Shown here: positions 7,633 to 19,000 of the stretch, in pieces
How positions within the stretch are numbered: the stretch's first letter is position 1
Layout: every line of letters begins with the position of its first letter
Assembly (NCBI GenBank): GCA_949710005.1
Contig: OX453284.1
Span: 1,839,501-1,903,500, forward strand
DNA length: 64,000 bases
Direction of reading: 5' to 3'
Source: Ricordea florida
Taxonomy: Eukaryota; Cnidaria; Anthozoa; Corallimorpharia; Ricordeidae
Notes under the pieces: model-generated
The model's database searches: none
The model's input: the letters and a program-made list of their open reading frames with translations, nothing else
Told to the model about the DNA's origin: nothing
Program-made: the position numbers and the translations under genes

Positions 7633-8391
7633 TCAACACTCTTTACAATGAGCCTTCTGTTTATCATGTACGCATATTTGTGATCCTTCACATAATATAC
7701 AAAAACTTCTTTGCTTATTGTGTTCACATATTTGTGATCCATGACATTCTTTACATTGATATTTTATTTTTTGATGAATACATATTTGTGATCCAAAACA
7801 AAATTTACAATATAGCTTCTTTTTGTTGTGTTTACATATTTGTGATCCACCACATTCTTTACAAAACGATTTAATTTTATCATGTATGCATATTTGTGAC
7901 CCGTCACACTCTCTACAATAAGATTTTCTTTTTCCATGTTCACATATTTGTGACCCGCCACATTCTTTACATTGTTGTTTTTGTTTCCCATGTTCACATA
8001 TTTGTGATCCGTCACACTCTCTACAATAAGATTTTCTTTTTCCATGTTCACACATTTGTGACCCACCACATTCTTTACATTGTTGTTTTATTTTCCCATG
8101 AATACATATTTGTGATCCTTTACATTCTTTACAATAATACTTAATTTTATCGTGATCACATATTTGAGACCCTCCACATTCTTTGCAAAAATATTTGTGT
8201 TTTTCATGTATGCAAGTATAGGGGCAAGTAGTGGTGACTTTTTCAATTAAATTTATAATTTCCTCTTCTTTAAATTTTTTAAACTCATTAATAAAATCTT
8301 CTTTTATATTAAGTTTTGATCTGCCCTTAATTTTTAAATATCTCGCAATTCTTTTCAAATTTGTTTTACTCAGATTATTTAATTGATCCAT
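7633..8391 (-). CDS. Zinc-knuckle repeat protein with SAP/Rho-N-like N-terminus (252 aa)
   Basis: Residues 1-50 look like a SAP or Rho-N type nucleic-acid-binding helix-extended loop (leucine/lysine pattern with K-G-R-S-K-L). From about residue 53 to the end the protein consists of one degenerate plus ten good 18-residue repeats, consensus G-S-Q-I-C-x-H-x-K-x-K-x-x-C-K-E-C, giving C-x-H...C-x2-C metal-binding sets. At DNA level this is a 54-bp tandem array with a 108-bp higher-order duplication in the middle. Similar repeats are known from algal, oomycete and giant-virus proteins. A DNA- or RNA-binding role is inferred. It is the last ORF before the transition to host-like sequence. Confidence 0.75.
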   Translation of the reverse strand: MDQLNNLSKTNLKRIARYLKIKGRSKLNIKEDFINEFKKFKEEEIINLIEKVTTTCPYTCIHEKHKYFCKECGGSQICDHDKIKYYCKECKGSQICIHGKIKQQCKECGGSQMCEHGKRKSYCRECDGSQICEHGKQKQQCKECGGSQICEHGKRKSYCRECDGSQICIHDKIKSFCKECGGSQICKHNKKKLYCKFCFGSQICIHQKIKYQCKECHGSQICEHNKQRSFCILCEGSQICVHDKQKAHCKEC

Positions 8392-8448
8392 CTTTAATTT
8401 GTAAATATTTTCTTGTTTTTAAATTATTTTTATTTTAAAAACATTATA

Positions 8449-8658
8449 AAATGTGCCAGGTCCCCGCATCATCTTCACATTGGTTTTGCAACAGATTATC
8501 TATGGTTTTGTATAGGCTTGGTACGCCCCGCTCCTGGAAGGTTTGATGAAGGCTTAACCGATGTGAAATGTGCCAGCAGAACTTATAAAATCTTATTATT
8601 ATAATTAGAATAAAATTAGAATAAAATTAGAATAAAATTAGAATAAAAATGTGCCAGC
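8449..8658. repeat. Transition zone with three ATGTGCCAG copies and an AT-rich tandem
   Basis: ATGTGCCAG occurs near 8452, 8569 and 8649. Between the first two, a 12-nt inverted repeat (TTCACATTGGTT and its near-complement) closes an about 100-nt loop. 8596-8647 is a tandem of an 11-nt unit (AAAATTAGAAT). Host-type palindromic repeats begin just after, at about 8690. This is where I place the right edge of the virus-like block; its exact end is unresolved. Confidence 0.4.
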
Positions 8659-8689
8659 ACCCCCATAAATACATATCAGCCTTACATGT

Positions 8690-8765
8690 ACAGGCTCAGT
8701 GATTATCGATGAATATTCACCTCGACTTCGTCTCGGTGAATATTCACCGATAATCACTTCGCCTT
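8690..8765. repeat. Palindromic host repeat
   Basis: An imperfect fold-back: TGAATATTCACC-type arms around GACTTCGTC, with GTGATTATCG at one end and CGATAATCAC at the other. Related hairpins occur at 12545-12655, 19330-19400 and at the ends of the Crypton-like repeats. 8766-8980 shows nothing else I recognise. Confidence 0.45.
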
Positions 8766-8979
8766 TAGATACAAGAAACAACAAGATCCCAAGACAGGGC
8801 CCCTGAACAAAAGCGCTTTTGTTTTTTGTATCTAAAAACATATCACGTAATGCCTTAGAGCCTTGTATTACAAATCAGTCCCTATTCATTAGGTTTTTTA
8901 TTAGATGTTAGTTTTTTAAATTTTTATTGTTTGTAATTTTCTTTTTTCTTTCCTTATTGTTTGTAATTTTACCTTTTTA

Positions 8980-9241
8980 TATATAAGAGACCAATATTGT
9001 AATTTTTTTTTATTCCAAGTATTTTTAATCTTTTTAAGAACATACTGTACCGAAGAAGCCCGAATGGGCGAAACGTTTACAGTATTAAACCTCATGTGAG
9101 ACTTGTGAGAAGTTCGCTGTTCCTCCTTCGTTCCAACTAAATCCACCGAGTGCAAGCGTCGCGTATCCTTTGGGATCCTTCTCACTAGCGTCATCGTTGG
9201 CAAACCTTTTCTACACAACTATATATATATATATATATATA
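8980..9241 (+). repeat. Penelope-type terminal fragment with hammerhead-like core
   Basis: Contains a near-complete hammerhead ribozyme: stem I strands TACTGTA and TACAGTA flank CCGAAGA, stem II AGCCC-GAAT-GGGC and GAAAC (core 9050-9076). The conserved CUGANGA box reads CCGAAGA, one change from consensus. The region ends in an (AT)n tract at 9222-9241, as the Penelope-like copies at 34.7-42 kb do. Confidence 0.45.
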
Positions 9242-9280
9242 CAGTATCTTTGTTTATTTGTTTAACTTACTGATTTAGAA

Positions 9281-9525
9281 GTGGCGAATGGTCCTTCAAA
9301 AACTCTGGGTCTCGCAAAATTTTAGACGAATTCGGCGGGTATCGCAGTCTCGTTTTTTAGCGGTGATGTGCGTCTCGCAGTCTCGATTTTTATACGAAAG
9401 AGTTTCGCACTCAAAACACTTAGAAGTCTCCGTCTCGCAGCCTAAAAAGTCAAAATGTATCTGGCTCGCAAAGAAACATGCTAGTCTCGCAGTCTCGCAG
9501 TCTCGCATTTACCATTCGCCGCCCC
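9281..9525. mobile_element. MITE with GTCTCGCAG subrepeats
   Basis: Near-perfect terminal inverted repeats GTGGCGAATGGT (9281-9292) and ACCATTCGCCGC (9511-9522). The interior repeats TCTCGCAG at least seven times. No ORF of note. It lies about 290 bp upstream of the NAALAD start codon. Confidence 0.5.
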
Positions 9526-9540
9526 TTGATTTCGTGAATA

Positions 9541-9702
9541 CCGTATTTACTCGAATAGACGCCGCCCTCAAATAGACGCCGCACTTAAGGCTCAAAATAT
9601 TAATAGACGCCGCCCCCGAATAGACGCCGCCCTCGAATAAACGCCGCAGCTGGATCGTGAAAAATGAAATTAACGCCGCGGCGTCTATTCGAGTAAATAC
9701 GG
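9541..9702. mobile_element. TA-flanked MITE with perfect terminal inverted repeats
   Basis: The ends (9541-9564 and 9679-9702) are perfect inverted repeats of at least 24 nt beginning CCGTATTTACTCG, flanked by TA on both sides as in Tc1/mariner-like insertions. The interior repeats TAGACGCCGC. A decayed relative lies at 10203-10240 in intron 1. It ends 106 bp before the NAALAD ATG. Confidence 0.6.
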
Positions 9703-9808
9703 TAAACGTCGTCGCCATTTTGAAGTTGAAGGCGAGATGGCGTGACGACGGGACAGAAGTACCGCCGTCAACCACGTGATCCGGAACTCTGCTTGACGCT
9801 GAGAAAGA

Positions 9809-10095
9809 ATGGCGGATAAAGGTGAACTTTCACCGATAAAAATCGAGGACGAAGAAGTCTTTGTTGCGTCTAAGACTAAAGAGGGGAATAATCAACGCAA
9901 GATAAAGATCGCAGTTCTAGTAGTATGCGTCATTGTGTTGTTAATTATTGCTTTTATCGTAGGCTACTTTGTCCGGCGAGTTCCGAGCTGCGAGGATTCG
10001 GAGAAACAACAGCGGAGCTCATCAACGAGCTTTGAAAACTTATACAAGGAGGCCATTGATGGAATATCAGCAGAGAGGATTGAAAATGAGTTGAA
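9809..10095 (+). CDS. NAALAD exon 1: cytosolic tail and signal anchor
   Basis: Encodes the start, an acidic N-terminal tail and a 21-residue hydrophobic anchor after a basic K-I-K stop. It ends in phase 2 at donor GTGAGC; joined to exon 2 it restores a Lys codon and the conserved PHIGG region. The ATG context is AAGAATGG. Confidence 0.85.
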
Positions 10096-13000
10096 GTGAG
10101 CTTCAATTTCTCTTTCATTAATCTCTTTGCCTATTGTGCACTGATAGACACTGTTCCTTTGCCTCCATTGCAGATTTGGCTAGCAACGCCTTTAAGTACT
10201 TGAGTACCGTCGTATTTATTCGATAAAACGCCGCGGGGTTACATTCGTAACGAAAATAAATGTTTTAGGCTTGCTCAGACTTGATTATTACTAATATTGC
10301 TTTTTAAGTCTATAATTAACAACTATTCACCGAAGTGGAGGTGGCAAGTGGTGGATATTTACCGAGCCGGTAAATATCCACCGCTAGCCACCGACACTGT
10401 GGTGAATAGTTGTTTTAGTATATACTAAAATAGTGAGATAATGTACACCAGAAAAAGAAAATGTCTTGGAAAATGGAGGACTTCTCAAGTGACAATCCAA
10501 CGCAGCGCGGATCGCCGTAAGGAATTTTTTGTTGTAATCATAATTACTGCCGTACGTCTCGTTTTCTCGCTGACGAAAAAAAAATATGTTTAGTTCTAGT
10601 GGCGACATTTTTTCAAATGGAGTTACAAACTCTGTATTTGAAAGCATTCTGCAAAAAATATAATTCAACTTTGGTTCTCAAGTGAAGAAGTGACATCAAA
10701 ATTGTTTACGCAAGATTGAATTTGCATTTGTAAACAAAACCTTTCTCGTTAGTTTTTATCGATAAACTCCGGGTTAAAAACATAAGCCATTACCTCTGAA
10801 CACGGCCAAGCCAAATTTAGTCGCTTTCTTGGAGTTTTCAGGAACTGCTTCTTTGTTAATTTGGATGATTTGTTCGCTTGTCGTGGATGCAAACCGGGAC
10901 GCCATATTTACGCGGCGGAGCGAAAAATTCGCAAGTTGCTCGGAGGTAAATAGCACAGGATATTCGGAGTTTGACTAGCCAATCAGAGCGCACCTTCAAC
11001 GCTATCCACTGTTTTAGTATATACTAATTTGAATTATTCCTTGCATTTATACGTGACAACCCGGAAGTAGAATTTTGGCGTATTCGATTCTTACATGTCG
11101 ACTGAGGTACAAGCTGGCAGAGATTAGGTACAATCATGCATAAATGTTGTGCTTCAATTTCATGGATCACCTGTTGTTCCATTAACAATACATAGATTGT
11201 AAATGATGGAGTGTACATTTCGATTGGTCAAGCCGAGTTCATGACAACGCTTTTACACTTCCTCTTATGTGGCAACTAATCCATGAGCTCCATTCATTTT
11301 TTTATACTATTAATTATTATTAATTTGTTAGCCAGTTTAAATTTCCATTTATTGATTTAGTTGTGTATTATTTATTTCTATATTCCTGTGTATAGTTGAA
11401 GACATTGACATGAAGATATGGACAGTTGTTTTTGTTCAAAGACATTGTATGCTGCATAGATTTTTTATGGTAATTTAGGTAAATGCTTATTAGATGTAGC
11501 AAGTTCCAGTACAATCCTTGTTTGTGGTCTTCAATATTTACAGGAATTTCACCAAAGTGCCGCATATCGGTGGCTCTATTGTCAGCCATCAACAGGCTTT
11601 GTATCTCCAAAACAAGTGGAAGGACTTTGGTTTTGACAAGGTTGAACTTAAAAAGTATGACATTTTATTGTCATACCCTGAAAAGCCAGGAAAGGCATCG
11701 ATTGTTGCCGATGATGGGTCTACGTTTTTCATTGCTCAGCAAAGAGAGAAAATTCTGGAACCAGCTGAGGACCATCCTGATGTTATCCCCCCTTTTAATG
11801 CTTTTTCTGACAGCGGCAATGTGACAGTAGGTGGTATTTTGGAAGTAAATGGTTAGGTAGATGCCCGGGAAGAGGGTTATTGTCATAGATGGACCATCTG
11901 TAGTTACATGTTGCTGTGAGGGGTATGGTTCTCAAGCAGTTTAATCTGGGATAGGGTATAGAAATCAGAAAGGTTGGATCTAGAATAAGGTGTCATTTTT
12001 TCAGGAAACTGATGAACTGGTGGAATATTTTAGTCTAGACTATGAAAACCAACAACTTCTGCCCCCCCAAAAATAAAATCTGGCTAGTCTGTGCTGGTGA
12101 CCTCAGAGGGTTTCTAGAAAATACTGACTGTAGTAAGGGATGGGTTTTGGAAATTAAGACTAGTATAGGGTAACAAAATTCAGCTGAACTAGGTCCAGTG
12201 TAGGCTAAGTGTTCCAGGGTCCCAGCAGCACACCACCACCCAAGGGTATCTAATGCATCCCATCTCCCCTGGCTGCCAACCCTTCCAGGGTAGATGCTTA
12301 AGATGATATGGTATTATTATAAATTACATATCATTGCTTCTTTGGTTCAATTATCCCTTTAGGGCCGGTTGATTTATGCAAACTATGCAAGGCGTGATGA
12401 CTTTAAAGTTCTGAGAGATATGAATATCAGCTGTGCAGGGCATATCGTCATTGCTAAGTATGGGAAAATCTTCAGAGGCGATAAGGTTAAGTATATCTGA
12501 ATCAGTTAGTCATTCCTTGCAGAGAGTGTAATTTTAGTAGTTAACAATTATTCTCAGAAATCAAGGTGAATAGTTGCAGAATATTTAATGAGCTGCGAAG
12601 CATTGAGGTAAAAATTCCTAAAGCCACTATTCACTGAGATTGAGTAGAATAATTGGTTTAGTATATCCCAATGAAGCATCCTCAGTTGGGAGCTTAAGCA
12701 AATACGACAATAACACTGAGGGTAACACAACTGGTGAAAAATTCAATCATTGAAACGTAATTCGTACAACAAAGACACTTACTGGACTTTATTTTCATGT
12801 GCAGTTTTATTGTGTCCTTCATTTGCACTATTGTTTGTTCTGCCTTGGTCAACATTTCATCGTGGTAGTGTTTTGTTTAAATTTCCTTGTAAAACCTCTT
12901 TGAAAAAGCTGAAAAGCGTGAATTGATGCCAGCGATATTTTGCTACCGGTGCTAGCTTTGATGCCATTTTCACTCACTGGCACAAGAATTACCCAGAAGC

Positions 13001-16000
13001 CCCTACATTATTCACCTCCTAGGAGGTGGATAGTGTTGAATATCCAGAGGAGGAGAACCAATCAGATTGCTCAAAATGCCAAGGTTGCTGAGTTGGTATA
13101 TATTAACTTTAAATGCTCAGTGTGTTTGTGCACTATACGTCTGATATGATGTGGCCCCCATTAGAGCTGGCTCATAACAGTTACAGCAGCTATATATAGG
13201 TAGCAAGTGAACATTTGAGTGTTGAGCTCTTGTATAATTTATAACAGCTTGTCTAAAACACTGTTTCTCTATCTCAAGAATGCTGGAAATAGTGTTTCAG
13301 AGAGGATAAAACATTCAGTTATACTAAGTACTCAGGTCACACCTGTTCATGTGACTAAAATAGGCTCATGTCCTCAGTGTAAAGACCTGTTACGTTCACA
13401 AGTGACATAGAACAAAGAAAACAAAATAATAGAGATTACAGTGTAGGATAATAGTAAAATTACAAAGACACCTAGGTAAACCCATAAAATGTATCTGGGC
13501 AATATTAAAAGGTGCTATAGCCATTATTGTACACATAGTTAAAATCTTACTGAAAGCCTTGCATACACTTTGTACACAGTAGATCTTTGGCACTTGTATC
13601 ACACCTGTTTCTGTGAATAAAATACCTCTGACAGGAACTAAAGGCCAGCAACCACAGGTTTACAAGTTTTATATCTTGTTTAAACCCCTGGGTGGATGAC
13701 CATATATAACGTGCACAGTAAATCATGAGCTACTCCTCACTGTGCGCCATACATTCTGTTAAAGCTGGGTTGGAGAATTTGTTGTTTGCACAATTTGCTA
13801 TCCTTGATCTTGAGTTGATCATTTTCTCAATTCTCTTCAGTTGTGCGCTTTTTAATGCATGAGGATAAGGTACACAACTGTAAGGAGAAATACGTGTGAC
13901 ACATTGATCACTGTTGGATGCAAAAGAGTAACCAGGGTCTGAAATTAACCTTTTCCTTAGGGAGCCAACTGGCGAGTAACCTAAAAATTTTGGTCGCCAG
14001 ATGGAAGGGTTTGGTTGCCGAAAACAAGTGTTGGTTTTTCGCCTGCAATATCTGTAATGGGAGAAGCTGAATAAACAATATGGCGCCTGGTAAATATGGC
14101 GATCATGAAATCGTTACCCTGTTTTACTACAATTGTCCATAGGAACTTTATGTTTTCTTTCAAAAAGCCCTTTTACCTTGGAATTTCAAATGCAGAGGGG
14201 ACAAAAGGTTAGTCGCCCAACACTAGCTACACATTAAAGTAAATTGAGAACAGCACAACAATGAATAACACAAAATCAGTTATGAACTAGTCCCAAGACA
14301 CTATATGACTGGAAAACATTTTCTTGCATCATCTCATGTCCGAAAAAATAATATTTTGCCCTTTTGTCTGACTATAGGCTAAATTTGCTGCACTTGAAGG
14401 AGCCATTGGTTTGATTCTTTACAGTGACCCTGCTGACTACAGCCAAGCAGGGGCTAACTTCACCTACCCCAAGAGTTGGTGGTTACCACCCACAGGGGTA
14501 CAGAGGGGAACTTTGTTTATTCCTGATGGTGATCCATTGACACCAGGGTACCCTTCAGTTGGTGAGACTTATCCTTGAATAATTGCTGTTTAGTGTGTAG
14601 CAACATTCCATTTAACCAACAAATGTATACTGTAATACTGGGTTTTGGTGAGCAAAGTTGCTGTAGTGCCAATAGCACTCACCTCCTACATCTACCGTTG
14701 TATGCTGGTTCAAACACTGCAGTCTTACAATATGTGGGTTGAGCCTGCTGTTTGTTTTCCCCTTGTAGTTCTGATTGTTTTTTCCTCTGGATTCTGTAGT
14801 TTTCCACTCAACACTTCCATTAAAATTCCTGTGTCCTTGATTTGTGGGAGCATTTTGTGCTCAGCCATAATATTTGCCAGTATAATAAAGTTGTTAGTAT
14901 ATATTATGGTAATTTCCCATCTCGTTCGTCGTTGATTGAATAACCAGCCCTTGTGCCACTTTCTCAGGCAATCTGAAATGCTAATTGGTTCACTGTACTT
15001 AAAATGTCTTTGTTAATAATTAACTCTAACCTTGTTAATGATTGGCTCTTGCCCCTAGCTGTCCAATTATTGGACAGTTAGAATAAGGAATTATTTGGTT
15101 CTTTTTTGCATCAGCTAAACTGTTCTATCTCTTATTTGAATTTAATTTTTACCAGTTAGTTCATAGGGATGATTCAATGTTAAGCCCAACTTGAATCTGA
15201 GTCACAAGTTCTAGTCATCCTGCATCACCTTTTTCATTTTTTGATGTAGTTACATGTACTATTCCTACATTAAATGATTTACATCTTAGCAATATGAGAA
15301 CACTCAGAAAAGTAATATTTGGCTCTTATCATTGTTGATTACAGAAGTTTAAATTGACCTGCAATGATTCTTTCAATAGAGGAATAAATATTTCTAACCA
15401 TGAAGTATTTCTGTTGCGGGTCAATATTGCTCTAGAACAAGCAAATAAATCAGGTCACAAATATTTTGTGACTTAAACTTGGCTCAAGTATAAACTTGAC
15501 CTGCGCTATGAACAAACAGCCATCATCATCATTATCATCAGTTGTTGACGTTAACGTTATCATCTTGGTCATTGTAATCAACTGTTAAGATTCATTACGC
15601 AGCATCTAATCTCTTTTTAAAGACACAATTATTTTTATAATACAAAATTGAGAGTTTAATATCATGTTTCGTCATTTTAGAGGGTATTTACAGGGAACCA
15701 TTGGAGCAAGTAAAGCAATCAAGTCTCCCTTCAATTCCAGTGTACCCCATTTCATTTTCTGATGCTTTCCACTTTTTGAGGTATTTCCAGTTATAATAAA
15801 GCACTTTTCAATTGAGCTTCGAACCTATTAAATAGATTTGGTAAAAAAGCGTTTCAATATTGACTGTCGAATGTAATCCCGCGGTTCCTTTGGTTTTGTT
15901 TTGCTATGATTGGTAATTGGCTGAAAAAAATCGTGCCCAATATCTCAACCAATCAAGAGTAAAACCAATCTTGACTGGCTGGCACGCGTTTTTCAGCGCT

Positions 16001-19000
16001 TGATGTTGACTGAGCATTTGCGTTGGGTTTTCATTTGATCACTAGATTGTGGGCATCTGCAGTTGCTGGCCAGAGTTATCACTTTGATTTTGGTTTTACG
16101 ACAGTCATTTGAAAATCGCTTTGTCTGTAATTACGTGATTACGGGTTAGAGACTGACTGTAAAATGAACGAGAAAGTGTCAATACTGCACGAAGCGAAGC
16201 TGAGTGCAGTATTGACAATTTCGAGTTCATTTTACAGCCAGCAAGTGCGTGTATTTGTAAACAAACCACGAATTTCAAGTCTGAGTTCAATGAAATACAA
16301 AACATTTTGAAACACTTGCAAACCTGCTTGAGCCGGCCATTTTGATGCCAGCCGTTGTGTGATGGCATGATGTATTCTCATTAGTGCACGGTTACTAGGT
16401 GATGACGTGACGTATCACAAAATCACGTGATTGAGTTTAGCCAATCACGCTCATGGATTTAGTACATTGAATGAAGATTAAATATTAACAATTATTATAT
16501 CTCTCAGTTAGTAGGCGCGCTGTGATTGGTCAATTTAGCGGGCCTTACTTCACTGTTTTGAGATATAAGAAATATCTTGCAAACCTCGTTTTCTCGGTCC
16601 GTACTGTAAGTTACGGATCCTCATTTTTTCCGCTCGGATTTATGGCCCGCGCGCTTCGCTCTTGGGCCATAAATTCGCGAGGAAATACTCGGTCCGTAAC
16701 TTACAGTAAGGATCTCCAACTCGGTTAGTAAGAGGTATTTAGAGGTTAAAAAAACCAAGTGGGGATAGAACTCATAACACATAACCTCCGGAAACGATCT
16801 TGGATACTCTTGGTGTCGCACCATACTCCCACCTTGGCTACGAGTCAAGAAAGGAGTTTAGTTCCTAAAGAAACTAGTGCTGCATTGCTGGGAAAATGAA
16901 CTAGCAGAAGCACACAAAACGTGGTTTATCAGACAAGTTGACAATGAAAGTTGTACCAGCGTAAGAAATAAGATGAGCTGAGGTCTCCAGCGTTAGAACT
17001 TGCGCGGTTTCGGCGGGAATTGAACCATCGGTCTCCAGAACAGATTTGCCTTCACTTTCACGTATGAGCAACGAGCCTAGATTGGAGAAAAGCAAGAGTA
17101 ATTGCTGTAATGTAACCTATTTTATTATATCTCTCAGTTAGTACGCGCGCTGTGATTGGTCAATTTAGCGGGCCGTACTTCACTGTACGGCCCGCTAAAG
17201 TTTGTTTTGGTCGCCAAAATGACTCCAGAGATATAATAAATATCTTATTAACCTCGTTTTCTCGGTCCGTACTGTAAAATACGGATCCTCGTTTTTTCCC
17301 GTCGATTTATGGCCCGCGCGCTTCGCGCTTGGGCCATAAATCGACGGGAAAAAACTCGGTCCGTATTTTACAGTACGGACCTCGAACTCGATTAATAAGA
17401 GGTATGTAACTAGTCTATTGTAAGTAACAGACTGTAATTGGGTATTTGTAAGTAGAGTATTATTAGAAGTTAATGTATGGTTAAGTTGTGTGTCTTCTTG
17501 GGTTGTCAGTGCAATGTTAAAAGTAAAAAAAAATATATATAAAAATAATAAGCGTAATTGCAATGGAAAGGTAAATGCGGCCACGAGCCTCGAGCCCGCG
17601 CGGCTGGAGCTTATCCCGGTTTCACCAGCATGAGGCACGTGGGAGTATTGTTACTCCCCCCTAGATGGGATGCTAGTCAAACGCAAGGTTGCCCTATATC
17701 GTCGTTACCCATTTATACACTTGGGTGGAGAGAGACAGTGCGGAGTCAAGTTTCTTGTCAGAGGAAACAACATCGAACTCAAGACAATTTTCCGTTTACT
17801 CGTGCGGTTTTCTTATTCCTGTTACTAGACCCAACGCTTACCGGGAATTTCAGGAGTAATTTGCGGCACTTCGATCATCAACTCAGCGTAAATTCTCTTG
17901 TTCCAGCCATTCGTATTGCATAAAAGTGCTACGCGGCACAAAATTTTATCCACTCTGTGATGATTTCTTTGTTGCATTCAGTAAGCTTTTCATCTTTTGC
18001 TGCTTTTTTGTCCTTAGACTTTTGACAAGAAATGAGGCACCAAAGCATTGGTTTGGAGATTTGAACCTAACATATCACATTCAGATGGCTCCGGGTGAGA
18101 TGAGGTAACAGAATCAGCCATTGTAGCAATAATTAGTATTCACAAACTCAAGCACCTTGGCACTTTGAGTAATATGATGGCCTCGCTATTTCGGAATATT
18201 CGGCACGATTTTCCTGGTAGGAGATGACTGGTGCCGACGTTCAGGGAAAGCCTTTTGGATCGGGGGGTGATGAAGAATAATCGAGTGTTCTGTATTCCAT
18301 TATTCCTGCTCGGAAATTTTCGTTATTCAATTATTCCAGTAAAAAAAGAATCCCCCATTCCGTGAAGAAAATCGACTTATTGCGGACAATGTAATCAGTT
18401 ATTCCAAAGGAAGTCGTTATTCCGTTTTGGTGTAAATACTCGGGGAATTATACAAAATCGCTCGCTCTGATTGGTTCGCTCTCTCGGATTATTTAACAAC
18501 TATTTACCGAAGTGGAGGTGGCTAGCGATGGATATTTACCGAGCCGCGAAGCGGCGAGGCAAATATTCACCGCTAGCCACCTCCACTTCGGTGAATAGTT
18601 GTTTTAGTATATACTAAAACAGTGAGATAATATACACCAGAAAAAGAAAATGGCTTGGAAAATGGAGGACTTCTCAAATGACAATCCAAGGCAGCGCGGA
18701 TCGCCGTTAGGAATTTTTTGTTGTAACGTCTCGTTTTCTCGCTGACAGGAAAAATTTTGTTTAGTTCTAGTGGCAACATTTTATCAAATGGAGTCGCAAA
18801 CCCTTTCTGTATTTGAAACCATTCTGTAAAAATACAATTCAACTTTGGTTCTCAAGTAAACAAGTGACATCAAAATTTGATTATGCAAGATAAATTTGCA
18901 TTTGTAAACAAAACCTTTCTCGTTGGTTTTTATCGCTAAACTCCGGGTTAAAAACATAAGCCATTACCTCTGAACACGGCCAAGCCAAATCTAGTTGGTT

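Noticed and set aside
7680-8144. Several + strand ORFs opposite the zinc-knuckle gene
   Set aside because: They are shadows of the 54-bp repeat; the - strand frame has regular Cys/His spacing and a sensible start.
7633-8391. CRISPR array (regular 54-bp period)
   Set aside because: The repeats are coding, contiguous and lack spacers; eukaryotic context.
1-8450. Bacterial contamination or an integrated plasmid
   Set aside because: No bacterial ribosome-binding sites or operonic metabolic genes; penton-like protein, promoter motif and hairpins fit eukaryotic DNA viruses better. An assembly chimera cannot be excluded.
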